Shown here piece after piece: positions 53,941-62,437 of a stretch of 64,000 nt of DNA. Numbering within the stretch: the first letter of the stretch is position 1; every line of letters begins with the position of its first letter. The translations under genes and the position numbers were made by a program. The notes under the pieces were generated by a model. That model did no database searches. It was not told the origin of the DNA and was given only the letters and a program-made list of their open reading frames with translations. This stretch comes from Acetoanaerobium sticklandii (lineage in GTDB: Bacteria > Bacillota > Clostridia > Peptostreptococcales > Filifactoraceae), in contig NC_014614.1 in NCBI RefSeq assembly GCF_000196455.1, positions 1,224,001 through 1,288,000 on the forward strand. The letters run 5' to 3'.

Positions 53941-54546
53941 ATGCAATTTGTAACAATAATGTTCATGGTAATTATAGGTGCAGTTATAGGATGGATTACA
54001 AACATCCTAGCTATTAAGCTTTTATTTAGACCTTTAAGACCTTATAAAATACCTTTACTTAATTATGAAATTCAAGGACTTCTTCCTAAAAGAAAAGCTG
54101 AAATTGCAAGTAATATAGGCAAAACAGTAGATGAAGAATTGCTTTCTATAGAGGATATCTTAAATAAAATGATTGAAGATGAAGATAAGAGTAATATAGT
54201 TAAAGCAATAAAAATAAGAGTTAATATGATAATTGACGATAAGATGCCTCCTATTATGCCATCTACTTTTAAAAATATGATTAAGGAATATGTTGATACT
54301 GTAGTGGAAGAAGAAATTGCTTCTCTTATAAATGACTTAAGTGAGGATTTGATTCATAAAGCAACAGCTAGAATCAATATCAAGGAAATGGTAGAAGACA
54401 GAATTAATGCTTTTGAAATGGAAAAAATAGAGGATATAATATTATCTATTGCAAAAAAAGAATTAAAGCATATAGAACGTTTGGGTGGAATACTTGGTGG
54501 TTTAATTGGACTGATTCAGGGTATAATTGTCATAATGATGAGATAG
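53941..54546 (+). CDS. DUF445-family membrane protein
   Basis: The 201-residue protein has an N-terminal membrane helix with the family motif GWITNILAIKLLFRPLRPYKIP, then LLPKRKAEIASNIGKTVDEELLS. A long helical middle follows, and a second membrane helix (GGILGGLIGLIQGIIVIMM) lies at the C-terminus. Function is unknown (DUF445, YheB-like). The gene begins 18 bases after the SpoIIE-type gene and is probably cotranscribed with it. Confidence 0.85.
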   Translation: MQFVTIMFMVIIGAVIGWITNILAIKLLFRPLRPYKIPLLNYEIQGLLPKRKAEIASNIGKTVDEELLSIEDILNKMIEDEDKSNIVKAIKIRVNMIIDDKMPPIMPSTFKNMIKEYVDTVVEEEIASLINDLSEDLIHKATARINIKEMVEDRINAFEMEKIEDIILSIAKKELKHIERLGGILGGLIGLIQGIIVIMMR

Positions 54547-54549
54547 TTA

Positions 54550-54578
54550 TTGACAATTTATTTATAATTACGTATAAT
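54550..54578 (+). promoter_or_regulatory. thrS: Consensus sigma-A promoter of thrS
   Basis: TTGACA (54550-54555), 17-base spacer, TATAAT (54573-54578): a perfect vegetative promoter directly after the DUF445 stop codon and just before the T-box leader. Confidence 0.88.
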
Positions 54579-54584
54579 CCAAAT

Positions 54585-54815
54585 AAATGATACAGCTATG
54601 ATTAGGATAAGTAGTGGATTTGCTTTCTTTCAGAGAGAGAGGTAGTAGGTGTGAGCCTCTTAGAATGTACCCATGAATACCACCTATGAGCTTTTTCCGA
54701 AATAAGGAGAACGTGAAGGCACGTTATAGCCTACAAGAGTTACTTGAGAAATCAAGTTAATTTGGGTGGAACCGCGATAATTAATCGCCCCATTATTTGG
54801 GGTGATTTTTTTGTA
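54585..54815 (+). promoter_or_regulatory. T-box leader controlling threonyl-tRNA synthetase
   Basis: The hallmark T-box sequence GGGTGGAACCGCG is at 54764-54776. It is followed by the terminator ATCGCCCCA/TGGGGTGAT and seven T (54784-54812). Upstream, Stem I features are visible, with AGAGAGAGG and a likely specifier loop GAATACCACC, in which ACC encodes threonine. Uncharged tRNA(Thr) would pair with the specifier and with the GGGTGGAACC bulge, blocking termination and allowing thrS to be transcribed. Confidence 0.95.
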
Positions 54816-54879
54816 CCCCAAATTAATAAAAACTTATATCGTATAAAATTTATATTAACTAATAAAAGGAGGAAAAGTT

Positions 54880-56793
54880 ATGATAAAGATTGAATTAAAA
54901 GATGGCTCATTAAAAGAATTTGAAAGTGGCATCAGAGCCATAGATGTAGCAAATAGCATAAGTGAAGGCTTAGCAAGAGCTATAGTGGGAGCTAAAATCA
55001 ACGGTGAAGTAAAGGACTTGAAAACTCCTATAAATGATGATGCTAAATTAGAATTTGTAAAGTTTGAAGATAAGGATGGAAAAGAAGTATTTTGGCATAC
55101 TTCTACTCATGTTATGGCTCAAGCAATTAAAAGATTATATCCTGAAGCTAAGCTTGCTATTGGGCCAGCTATTGAAAATGGATTTTACTATGACATAGAT
55201 TTAGAGCATAGATTATCTCCAGAGGATTTAGAAAAAATTGAAGCTGAAATGAAAAAAATAGTTAAAGAAGAATTTGAAGTTGAACGCTATGAGCTTCCTA
55301 AAGACGAAGCTATTGACTTCATGAAGAAGCTAGGTGAAGACTATAAGGTAGAGCTGATTGAGGGATTGGAAGAGGGAAGTACAATATCTTTTTATAAACA
55401 AGGAGAATTTACAGACCTTTGTGCAGGACCTCATCTTCCAAATGTAAAGAAAGTAAAAGCCTTTAAGCTTTTATCTGTAGCGGGGGCATATTGGAGAGCT
55501 GATCAAAGCAATAAAATGCTTCAAAGAGTTTACGGTATTGCTTTTGAGAAAAAGAAAGATTTGGATGATTATATCCAGATGATGGAGGAAGCAAAACTTC
55601 GTGACCATAGAAAGCTAGGTAAAGAGCTGGAGCTGTTTACACTTCTTGATGAGGGTCCAGGCTTTCCGTTCTTCTTACCAAAAGGAACTGTTTTAAAGAA
55701 TAAATTATTAGAATATTGGAGAGAAGTTCATAGAGAAGATGGCTATGTAGAAATAGAAACTCCTATAATCTTAAATAGACAATTATGGGAAACTTCTGGC
55801 CACTGGTTTAATTATAAGGAAAATATGTATACTGTAGAAATCGATGAAGAGGATTTTGCAATAAAACCTATGAACTGCCCTGGAGGGATGCTGGTTTATC
55901 AAACAAAAATGCGTTCTTACAAGGATTTCCCTATAAGAATGGGAGAAATAGGTAGAGTTCATAGACACGAATTATCAGGGGCTCTGCATGGACTTATGAG
56001 AGTAAGAGCCTTTACTCAAGACGATGCCCATATATTTATGCTACCTGAGCAGATTAAAGATGAAATAAAAGGGGTAGTAAGCTTAATAGACAAAATTTAT
56101 AAGACATTTGGTTTTTCATATCATCTTGAGCTATCAACTAGACCTGAGAAATTTTTAGGCGAAATTTCTATGTGGGATGAAGCAGAATCAAATCTTAAAG
56201 CAGCTCTTGAGGAGCTAGGACTTCCTTATATCATAAACGAAGGAGATGGCGCTTTTTATGGCCCTAAGATTGATTTCCATCTTAGAGATTGTATAGGTAG
56301 AACTTGGCAGTGCGGAACTATTCAGCTAGACTATCAGTTACCTGAAAGATTTGAACTTTCTTATATTGGTAAGGATGGAGAAAAGCATAGACCAGTAATG
56401 ATTCATAGAGTTGCCTTTGGAAGCATAGAGAGATTTATAGGTATTTTAATTGAGCACTATGCAGGAAAATTCCCGCTTTGGATAGCTCCAGTTCAAGTAA
56501 AGATCCTTCCTATATCAGATAAGTTTATGGATTATGCTAAGCAGATAGAAAAAGCTATGTATGATGCTAAGATAAGAGTTGAGCTAGACGATAGAGCAGA
56601 AAAAATAGGCTACAAAATTAGAGAAGCTCAGCTTGAAAAAGTGCCTTACATGATAATTGTAGGAGAAAAAGAGCTTAATGAAGGAAATATTTCTGTTCGC
56701 TCAAGAGATTTAGGAGATTTAGGTTTTAAAAATACTGATGATTTCTTAAAAGAACTGAATGAAGAAATTATTTCAAGAAAAACTAACCAGTAA
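54880..56793 (+). CDS. thrS: Threonyl-tRNA synthetase
   Basis: This 637-residue class II synthetase has all normal parts. These are an N-terminal TGS domain (about 1-62), and the editing domain with the zinc/His motif HTSTHVMAQAIKRL and DLCAGPHLP. The catalytic core has PMNCPGGMLVYQ, RVHRHELSGALHGLMRVRAFTQDDAHIF and HRVAFGSIERFIGILIEHYAGKFPLW. The anticodon-binding domain is at the C-terminus. It charges tRNA(Thr) and removes misacylated Ser. A GGAGG site precedes the ATG. Regulation is by the T-box leader. Confidence 0.98.
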   Translation: MIKIELKDGSLKEFESGIRAIDVANSISEGLARAIVGAKINGEVKDLKTPINDDAKLEFVKFEDKDGKEVFWHTSTHVMAQAIKRLYPEAKLAIGPAIENGFYYDIDLEHRLSPEDLEKIEAEMKKIVKEEFEVERYELPKDEAIDFMKKLGEDYKVELIEGLEEGSTISFYKQGEFTDLCAGPHLPNVKKVKAFKLLSVAGAYWRADQSNKMLQRVYGIAFEKKKDLDDYIQMMEEAKLRDHRKLGKELELFTLLDEGPGFPFFLPKGTVLKNKLLEYWREVHREDGYVEIETPIILNRQLWETSGHWFNYKENMYTVEIDEEDFAIKPMNCPGGMLVYQTKMRSYKDFPIRMGEIGRVHRHELSGALHGLMRVRAFTQDDAHIFMLPEQIKDEIKGVVSLIDKIYKTFGFSYHLELSTRPEKFLGEISMWDEAESNLKAALEELGLPYIINEGDGAFYGPKIDFHLRDCIGRTWQCGTIQLDYQLPERFELSYIGKDGEKHRPVMIHRVAFGSIERFIGILIEHYAGKFPLWIAPVQVKILPISDKFMDYAKQIEKAMYDAKIRVELDDRAEKIGYKIREAQLEKVPYMIIVGEKELNEGNISVRSRDLGDLGFKNTDDFLKELNEEIISRKTNQ

Positions 56794-56812
56794 TAAAAAG
56801 GGGATTAATGCT

Positions 56813-57574
56813 ATGTTTATAAAATATGAAGAGCTGCTCCTTAATTCAAAGCCAGCAGCATTTACAACATTATATGAAGGCTTAATTATAAACTATGCAG
56901 GGATAAACCAGTTTACTAAGAGTATTCACCCTTTATATGATAGGAAGCATAATATTCATGAGAGAATTGCTAGTGTTGAGGCTATTCTAGCAAACTACAA
57001 TCAAATACCTGAATATAGAATTGTATTTCAAAAAGACTATCAGGAATTTGATGAGGAGCTTTTCAGAAATGGTTATGAAAGAAGTGGTCATGGAACTGTA
57101 AAAATGATAGATATAAAGCCACTTCAAAATGAGCTATTTACGTTTGCGAATTTCATTCAAAACGGTGTATTTATAGAAGAAGAAATTAAAGATTTTTGGA
57201 TAGATGATTTTTCTTATCTCATGAATTATTCACAAGTAGAAGATAAAATTTTCAGAGATTCAATAAAAAGACTTATAGTACCTTGCAGTACCTTTACTCT
57301 TATAGAGGAAAATACACTTATAGGTCAAGCTTATGCTACATTTCAAGAAAACTATATGATAATAAATAGTATAGTTATAAATAAGAAGACTAGAAATCTT
57401 TCATATGGAAAGAGGCTTCTTATGAGCATGCTTAGCTATGCCTTAAAAAGAGGAGCAGAAATTGCAATAGCTGATGTTGATTATTTAGACACAGCAGGGA
57501 ATAAGCTCTTTGATAAAGTTAAATTTGAGGATATTTATGGATATTGCTACAGGATTAAAAGAATAACTAAATAA
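56813..57574 (+). CDS. GNAT-family acetyltransferase-like protein
   Basis: The protein has about 253 residues. The C-terminal part (about 150-253) has a GNAT core with INSIVINKKTRNLSYGKRLLMSMLSYALKRGAEIAIADVDYLDTAGNKLFDKVKFEDIYGYCYR, a pattern of the FR47-like GNAT_acetyltr_2 type. The N-terminal half is less conserved. The substrate is unknown. The chosen ATG at 56813 follows AAAAGGGGA; an upstream start inside thrS is unlikely. It follows thrS directly and could share its T-box transcript. Confidence 0.78.
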   Translation: MFIKYEELLLNSKPAAFTTLYEGLIINYAGINQFTKSIHPLYDRKHNIHERIASVEAILANYNQIPEYRIVFQKDYQEFDEELFRNGYERSGHGTVKMIDIKPLQNELFTFANFIQNGVFIEEEIKDFWIDDFSYLMNYSQVEDKIFRDSIKRLIVPCSTFTLIEENTLIGQAYATFQENYMIINSIVINKKTRNLSYGKRLLMSMLSYALKRGAEIAIADVDYLDTAGNKLFDKVKFEDIYGYCYRIKRITK

Positions 57575-57579
57575 AATAT

Positions 57580-57608
57580 TTGACAACTCAGAATTATATT
57601 GATATAAT
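57580..57608 (+). promoter_or_regulatory. Consensus sigma-A promoter of infC-rpmI-rplT
   Basis: TTGACA (57580-57585), 17-base spacer, TATAAT (57603-57608): a perfect vegetative promoter immediately after the GNAT gene. Confidence 0.88.
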
Positions 57609-57614
57609 TACTAA

Positions 57615-57734
57615 GGTTGATTAATGAAGTAGAAGTATCCGCTTCTCACCTTATTGCAAATGAGCGTATAAGGTTATGATAAAGGATGTTATTATGTCTT
57701 TATTTGCGGATAGCTTATGCTATCCGCATTTTTT
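57615..57734 (+). promoter_or_regulatory. Ribosomal protein L20-type leader (attenuator) of infC
   Basis: A 5' leader of about 150 bases precedes infC. It contains AGAAG...CGCTTCTCACCTTAT and the matching ATAAGGTTATGAT, features of the L20 leader in Firmicutes, where L20 binds its own mRNA. It ends in a strong terminator TGCGGATAGC-TTAT-GCTATCCGCA with six T (57705-57734). Excess L20 would favour termination. Confidence 0.85.
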
Positions 57735-57775
57735 ATATGATACTATATTTTATTTATTGGCCAATTTGGAGGTGT

Positions 57776-58291
57776 ATGATTATTAAGGAACAACAAATCA
57801 ATGAGCAAATTCGCGACAAAGAATTACGTGTTATCGATGAAGATGGTACTCAGCTTGGTATACTGTCAGCTAAAGAAGCTCAGAATTTGGCTACACAGAA
57901 AAACTTGGATTTAGTAAAAATTTCACCAAATGCAAATCCACCGGTTTGTAAAATTATGGATTTTGGCAAATTTAAGTACGAAATGGCCAAAAAAGAAAAA
58001 GAATCAAAGAAAAAGCAAAAGGTAGTTGTAATCAAAGAGGTAAGACTTAGACCCTCTATTGAAGAGCATGATTTATCTACTAAAGCTAAAATGGCTTATA
58101 AATTCTTAGAAAGCGGAGACAAAGTTAAAGTGTCTGTACGTTTTAGAGGTAGAGAATTAGGACATAAAGAAATAGGGGTTGAAGTAATAAATAAGTTTAT
58201 TGATCTAGTTAAAGAAGTAGGAACCCCTGATAGAGCTCCACGCCTTGAAGGAAATACTATGATTGTTATGCTAGACCCTAAAAAAAATTAG
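57776..58291 (+). CDS. infC: Translation initiation factor IF-3
   Basis: The protein has about 171 residues. The N-terminal domain has NEQIRDKELRVIDEDGTQLGILSAKEA, the linker is Lys-rich, and the C-terminal domain has IKEVRLRPSIEEHDLSTKAKMAYKFLESGDKVKVSVRFRGRELGH. IF-3 binds the 30S subunit and discriminates start codons. GGAGG (57768-57772) is only three bases from the ATG at 57776. The ATT codons at 57779 or 57782 have better spacing, and infC in Bacillus uses an AUU start, so a non-AUG start is possible. The upstream extension to 57686 crosses the leader terminator and is wrong. Confidence 0.96.
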   Translation: MIIKEQQINEQIRDKELRVIDEDGTQLGILSAKEAQNLATQKNLDLVKISPNANPPVCKIMDFGKFKYEMAKKEKESKKKQKVVVIKEVRLRPSIEEHDLSTKAKMAYKFLESGDKVKVSVRFRGRELGHKEIGVEVINKFIDLVKEVGTPDRAPRLEGNTMIVMLDPKKN

Positions 58292-58321
58292 CATTTAAAG
58301 TACTAGAAGGAGGAAAAACAC

Positions 58322-58519
58322 ATGCCTAAAATGAAAACTCATAGAGGAGCCGCAAAAAGATTCAAGGTTACTGGCTCTGGGAAATTAAAAAGAAGCAAAG
58401 CTTTTACTAGCCACATCTTAACAAAAAAATCTGCTAAAACAAAAAGAAAACTTAGACAAAGTGGTATTGTAACTAAAGGTGACCAAAGCAGAATGGCACA
58501 ATTACTACCATACCTATAA
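58322..58519 (+). CDS. rpmI: 50S ribosomal protein L35
   Basis: This is a 65-residue basic protein with the family-typical KMKTHRGAAKRFKVTGSGKLKRSKAFTSHILTKKS and a C-terminal LPYL. It is part of the infC-rpmI-rplT operon, with AGGAGG ahead of the ATG. Confidence 0.97.
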   Translation: MPKMKTHRGAAKRFKVTGSGKLKRSKAFTSHILTKKSAKTKRKLRQSGIVTKGDQSRMAQLLPYL

Positions 58520-58549
58520 AAACTACGATAAGAAGGAGGTTAACATAAA

Positions 58550-58909
58550 ATGGCAAGAGTTAAAAAGGCACTTAATGCAAGAAAAAAACATAAAAAAATA
58601 CTTAAGCTAGCAAAAGGATTCAGAGGTGGAAGAAGTAAACTTTTCAGACCTGCTAATGCTTTTGTAATGAAGGCTCTTAAGCATGCATATTCTGGAAGAA
58701 AGTTAAAGAAAAGAGATTTCAGACAGATGTGGATAGCTAGAATAAATGCAGGAACAAGAATGCATGGATTAAGCTACTCAAGATTTATGAATGGTCTTAA
58801 AATTTCAGGAATCAACTTAAATAGAAAAATGTTATCTGAAATGGCTATAAATGATCCTCAAGGTTTTGAGAACCTTGTTAATACAGCAAAAAAAGCTTTA
58901 AATGCATAA
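58550..58909 (+). CDS. rplT: 50S ribosomal protein L20
   Basis: This 119-residue rRNA-binding protein has ARVKKALNARKKHKKILKLAKGFRG, RDFRQMWIARINAGTRMHGLSYSRFMNGL and ends in an alanine/lysine-rich helix. It is an early 50S assembly protein and the likely autoregulator acting on the leader upstream of infC. AAGGAGG precedes the start. Confidence 0.98.
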   Translation: MARVKKALNARKKHKKILKLAKGFRGGRSKLFRPANAFVMKALKHAYSGRKLKKRDFRQMWIARINAGTRMHGLSYSRFMNGLKISGINLNRKMLSEMAINDPQGFENLVNTAKKALNA

Positions 58910-58924
58910 TTTATAGGCTTAAAA

Positions 58925-58971
58925 GGCATCGAGATATAAGTTAAATTACTTATAATCTGGATGCTTTTTTT
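58925..58971 (+). terminator. Terminator after rplT
   Basis: GGCATC...GATGCT with the inner AGAT-ATAAGT/ACTTAT-AATCT pairs forms a long hairpin followed by seven T. It ends the ribosomal operon about 40 bases before the sigma-54 promoter of crt. Confidence 0.88.
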
Positions 58972-59008
58972 ATGTTAAAAAATTTATTATTGTGGTAAAT
59001 ATAAAAAA

Positions 59009-59024
59009 TGGCATGGAACTTGCT
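59009..59024 (+). promoter_or_regulatory. Sigma-54 (-24/-12) promoter of crt-hbd-thl
   Basis: TGGCATGGAACTTGCT matches the sigma-54 consensus TGGCAC-N5-TTGCW at nearly every position. GG is at 59010-59011 and GC at 59022-59023, exactly 12 bases apart. Transcription would start near 59035, leaving a short leader with GGAGGTG before the crt TTG start. It requires an enhancer-binding protein such as the one at 16.9-18.3 kb (link not shown). Confidence 0.85.
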
Positions 59025-59071
59025 TTGTATAATTAATACTTGAAATTAGTTGTTTATTAGGAGGTGTAGCT

Positions 59072-59845
59072 TTGCATTTACAAAATATTGTAATTGAAAA
59101 AAAATCAGATGTAGCATGGATAAAAATTAACAAACCAGAATCATTAAATGCTCTGGATGAAAATTTGATTTCAGAGCTTAAATATGCATTTGAGACTACG
59201 GGCAAGGATGATGAGGTTTCGGTGATAATTCTAATAGGCGAAGGCAAAGCATTTGTAGCTGGAGCAGATATAGAGCAAATGAGCAGCATTAATCCAAATA
59301 GAGCTAGAGGATTTGCAAATCATGGAATGGAATTAATGACTTATATAGAGAATTTAGAAAAGCCTGTAATAGCTGCCGTAAATGGATTTGCTTTGGGAGG
59401 AGGATGCGAGCTTGCCTTAGCTTGCGATTTGAGAATCGCAAGTAGTAAAGCTAAATTTGGACAACCAGAAGTAGGCTTAGGAATAACACCAGGCTTTGGA
59501 GGAACTCAAAGACTATCTAGGTTAATAGGTAGCTCGAATGCCAAGTTATTAATTTATACAGGGAATATTATAGATGCTAATGAGGCTTATAGAATGGGAC
59601 TTGTAAACTCTGTAGTAGAACCAGATTTGCTTATAAGCACTGCAGAAGAGCTTGCATCCAATATAGCATCAAAATCTCAAATGGCTGTAAAATATTCAAA
59701 AACAGCAATTAATAAAGGTATTCAGACAGACATTGACACTGGTCTTGAAATAGAAAAAAACCTTTTTGCGCTCTGCTTTGCTTCTCAAGATCAAAAAGAA
59801 GGTATGACAGCATTTTTAGAAAAAAGAAAACCTAATTTCAAATAA
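59072..59845 (+). CDS. crt: Enoyl-CoA hydratase (crotonase)
   Basis: The 257-residue crotonase-fold protein has FVAGADIEQM (oxyanion hole), AAVNGFALGGGCELALACDLRIAS and FGQPEVGLGITPGFGGTQRLSRLIG, which carries both catalytic glutamates. It interconverts crotonyl-CoA and 3-hydroxybutyryl-CoA. It begins with a TTG after GGAGGTG. Being first gene of crt-hbd-thl, it belongs to the acetyl-CoA to butyryl-CoA route. The sigma-54 promoter is immediately upstream. Confidence 0.95.
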   Translation: MHLQNIVIEKKSDVAWIKINKPESLNALDENLISELKYAFETTGKDDEVSVIILIGEGKAFVAGADIEQMSSINPNRARGFANHGMELMTYIENLEKPVIAAVNGFALGGGCELALACDLRIASSKAKFGQPEVGLGITPGFGGTQRLSRLIGSSNAKLLIYTGNIIDANEAYRMGLVNSVVEPDLLISTAEELASNIASKSQMAVKYSKTAINKGIQTDIDTGLEIEKNLFALCFASQDQKEGMTAFLEKRKPNFK

Positions 59846-59860
59846 CAAGGAGGTAGTACT

Positions 59861-60700
59861 GTGAAAATATGTGTAATTGGTTCAGGAACAATGGGTAATG
59901 GCATAGTACAAACATTTGCTACAAAAGGTCATAAAGTAGTAATTAAAGGACATAGACAAGAATCACTAGATAAAGCTATAGCAAGCTTGGATAAGGGTTT
60001 ATCTAAGCTTGTAGAAAAGGGAAAAATCACAAGTGAAGATAAAGATATAACCATGTCTAATATATCTACTACTTTATCTTATGAAGATATAAAAGATGCA
60101 GATTTAGTTATAGAGGCAATAGTAGAAGATATCAAAGTGAAAGAGACTGTATTTAAAGAACTAGATGAAATTTGTGAGGATAAAACTATTTTAGCAACAA
60201 ATACCTCATCGCTTTCTATAACAGAAATTGCTTCTTTTACTAAAAGACCAGAAAAAGTTATAGGAATGCATTTCTTTAATCCAGTTCCTGTTATGAAACT
60301 TACAGAAATAATCACAGGACAAAAAACATCAGTTGAAACTTTTGATACAGTTTTTAAGATAGCTTCAGATATAGGAAAAGTTCCTGTAAGAGTAGAAGAG
60401 TCTCCTGGCTTTGTTGTAAATAGGATTTTAGTTCCTATGATTAATGAAGCAGTTGGAATTTTATCAGAAAATGTTGCTTCCAAAGAGGATATTGACGAAT
60501 CAATGAAATTAGGGGCTAACCATCCGATAGGACCATTAGCTTTAGCAGATCTTATAGGTTTAGATGTATGCCTAGCTATAATGGAAGTTCTTTATAATGA
60601 ATTTTCAGATTCAAAATACAGACCTCATCCATTACTTAAGAAAATGGTAAGAGCAAACAATCTTGGAAGAAAAACTGGAAAAGGATTTTATGAATATTAA
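59861..60700 (+). CDS. hbd: 3-hydroxybutyryl-CoA dehydrogenase
   Basis: The 279-residue protein has the NAD(P)-binding GSGTMGNGIVQTFA, the catalytic region IGMHFFNPVPVMKLTEII with His, and ESPGFVVNRILVPMINEA. It reduces acetoacetyl-CoA to 3-hydroxybutyryl-CoA. The start is a GTG after AAGGAGG. It sits between crt (15 bases) and thl (21 bases) in one operon. Confidence 0.96.
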   Translation: MKICVIGSGTMGNGIVQTFATKGHKVVIKGHRQESLDKAIASLDKGLSKLVEKGKITSEDKDITMSNISTTLSYEDIKDADLVIEAIVEDIKVKETVFKELDEICEDKTILATNTSSLSITEIASFTKRPEKVIGMHFFNPVPVMKLTEIITGQKTSVETFDTVFKIASDIGKVPVRVEESPGFVVNRILVPMINEAVGILSENVASKEDIDESMKLGANHPIGPLALADLIGLDVCLAIMEVLYNEFSDSKYRPHPLLKKMVRANNLGRKTGKGFYEY

Positions 60701-60721
60701 TATATAATTGGAGGTTAAATT

Positions 60722-61897
60722 ATGAGAGAAGTTGTAATCGTAAGTGCTGCTAGAACACCTATAGGTTCTTTTGGCGGAAGCTTGGCTGGAGTTTCTGCTG
60801 CTGAGCTTGGAATAACAGCAGCAAAAGGGGCTATTGAAAAAGCAAAAATTGACCCAAAATTGATTGATACTGCGATAATTGGTAATGTGCTTTCAGCTGG
60901 ACTAGGACAAAATATAGCAAGACAAGTATCACTAGGTGCTGGCATGAGCTATGAATCATCATCATTAACTATTAATAAAGTTTGTGGCTCGGGTCTTAGA
61001 GCGGTTTCTATGGCAGCTCAATTTATAATGCTTGGAGATGCTGAAGTGGTTTTAGCTGGAGGAACTGAAAGTATGACAAATGCTCCTTACTGTAGTAGTT
61101 CAATGCGCAGCGGGGCTAGGATGGGAAATACTCAGATGGTTGATACTATGATTAATGATGCTCTTACAGATGCATTTAATGGATATCATATGGGTATTAC
61201 TGCAGAGAATATAGCTGAAAAATGGAATCTTACTAGAGAAATGCAAGATGAATTTGCCCTAGCGAGTCAGTTAAAAGCACAAAAAGCGATAGAGGAAGAT
61301 AAGTTTAAGGATGAAATAGTTCCAGTAGTAATCAAGTCTAGAAAAGGCGAAGTTATAGTTGATAAAGATGAATATCCAAAATTTGACATGACTATTGACA
61401 AGTTACAAAAATTAAAGCCTGCATTTAAAAAAGATGGTACAGTGACAGCAGGAAATGCTTCTGGAATCAATGATGGCGCAGCTATGATGATAGTAATGTC
61501 GAGAGAAAAAGCTGATGAGCTAGGTTTAGAAGTAATGGCAACTATTGCTTCTTACTCATCTGCTGGAGTAGATCCAGCTATAATGGGATACGGACCAGTT
61601 CCAAGCACAATAAAAACATTAGAAAAAGCAAATATGAAGATTGAAGATTTAGATTTAGTAGAAGCAAATGAAGCATTTGCAGCTCAGTCACTTTCAGTAG
61701 TTCAAGATTTAAAATTAAATCCGGAAATAGTAAATGTAAATGGTGGAGCTATTGCTTTGGGACATCCAGTAGGAGCTTCTGGAGCTAGAATACTTACTAC
61801 ATTATTACACGAAATGAAAAGAAGAGATGCAAAAAATGGACTTGCTACTCTTTGTATTGGTGGAGGAATGGGAACGGCTATAGTTGTAAAAAGATAA
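60722..61897 (+). CDS. thlA: Acetyl-CoA acetyltransferase (thiolase)
   Basis: This 391-residue thiolase has the nucleophile Cys88 in NKVCGSGLRAV, the catalytic His region NGGAIALGHPVGASGAR and the second Cys in LCIGGGMGTA. It condenses two acetyl-CoA to acetoacetyl-CoA, or runs in reverse. It is the last gene of the crt-hbd-thl unit. A GGAGG site precedes the ATG. Confidence 0.96.
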   Translation: MREVVIVSAARTPIGSFGGSLAGVSAAELGITAAKGAIEKAKIDPKLIDTAIIGNVLSAGLGQNIARQVSLGAGMSYESSSLTINKVCGSGLRAVSMAAQFIMLGDAEVVLAGGTESMTNAPYCSSSMRSGARMGNTQMVDTMINDALTDAFNGYHMGITAENIAEKWNLTREMQDEFALASQLKAQKAIEEDKFKDEIVPVVIKSRKGEVIVDKDEYPKFDMTIDKLQKLKPAFKKDGTVTAGNASGINDGAAMMIVMSREKADELGLEVMATIASYSSAGVDPAIMGYGPVPSTIKTLEKANMKIEDLDLVEANEAFAAQSLSVVQDLKLNPEIVNVNGGAIALGHPVGASGARILTTLLHEMKRRDAKNGLATLCIGGGMGTAIVVKR

Positions 61898-61963
61898 CAG
61901 ATAGTTCAAACTTATAATAACATCATGAAAGCAAAGTAAATAGATTTTAATTTTAACCTATAA

Positions 61964-62059
61964 AAAGGAACTGATATGATAAAGAGCTATATAGAATAGA
62001 TTGATTAAAGGTAATATAAAATCAATTATTGTAGTATGCCAATTATCCTCAGTTCCTTT
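61964..62059. repeat. 96-base structured element with 11-bp perfect terminal inverted repeats
   Basis: AAAGGAACTGA (61964-61974) is the exact inverse complement of TCAGTTCCTTT (62049-62059). Inside are further pairable segments (GATAA with TTATC, TTGATT with AATCAA). It could be a large terminator-like fold after thlA, a small RNA or a miniature mobile element. Confidence 0.75.
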
Positions 62060-62168
62060 GTTCATATATTTCTAATCTATAATAATAATAGTTAGTGTAA
62101 ATAAAATGAACATTGATTTACAACTTTTTAATTTTATAAATAAATGTGTAATATTAATAAACATATAA

Positions 62169-62203
62169 ACAGCTTTGTGTTCAAAAAATGAACATAAAGC
62201 TGT
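62169..62203. repeat. 15-bp inverted repeat upstream of the bcd promoter
   Basis: ACAGCTTTGTGTTCA (62169-62183) and TGAACATAAAGCTGT (62189-62203) pair with one G-U wobble around an A5 loop. No T run follows on the plus strand. Its place about 235 bases upstream of the sigma-54 promoter, and the GTTCA-TGAAC core, make it a candidate enhancer-binding site. Confidence 0.8.
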
Positions 62204-62437
62204 ATGAAAAAATTAAATTAAAGTTCTAAACTACTATATAACTCCTTAATCTATATTTTTATAATAAAAGTCATGCTTCAGTAATAGCAATATGCTTTTT
62301 TAAACTATATAGAATAACGAGTAGGATTTAAAATAAAATAATAGTTTATAAATTAGCCATTTAAATTAGTAGATAAAGCCATGATTTCAAAGCAAGTAAA
62401 TACACTATAAAAATTTTTATAATTTATGTTAAAAAAT

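Noticed and set aside
54764..54776. GGGTGGAACCGCG as a tRNA fragment
   Set aside because: This is the standard T-box antiterminator sequence, and the surrounding leader and threonine specifier fit a T-box.
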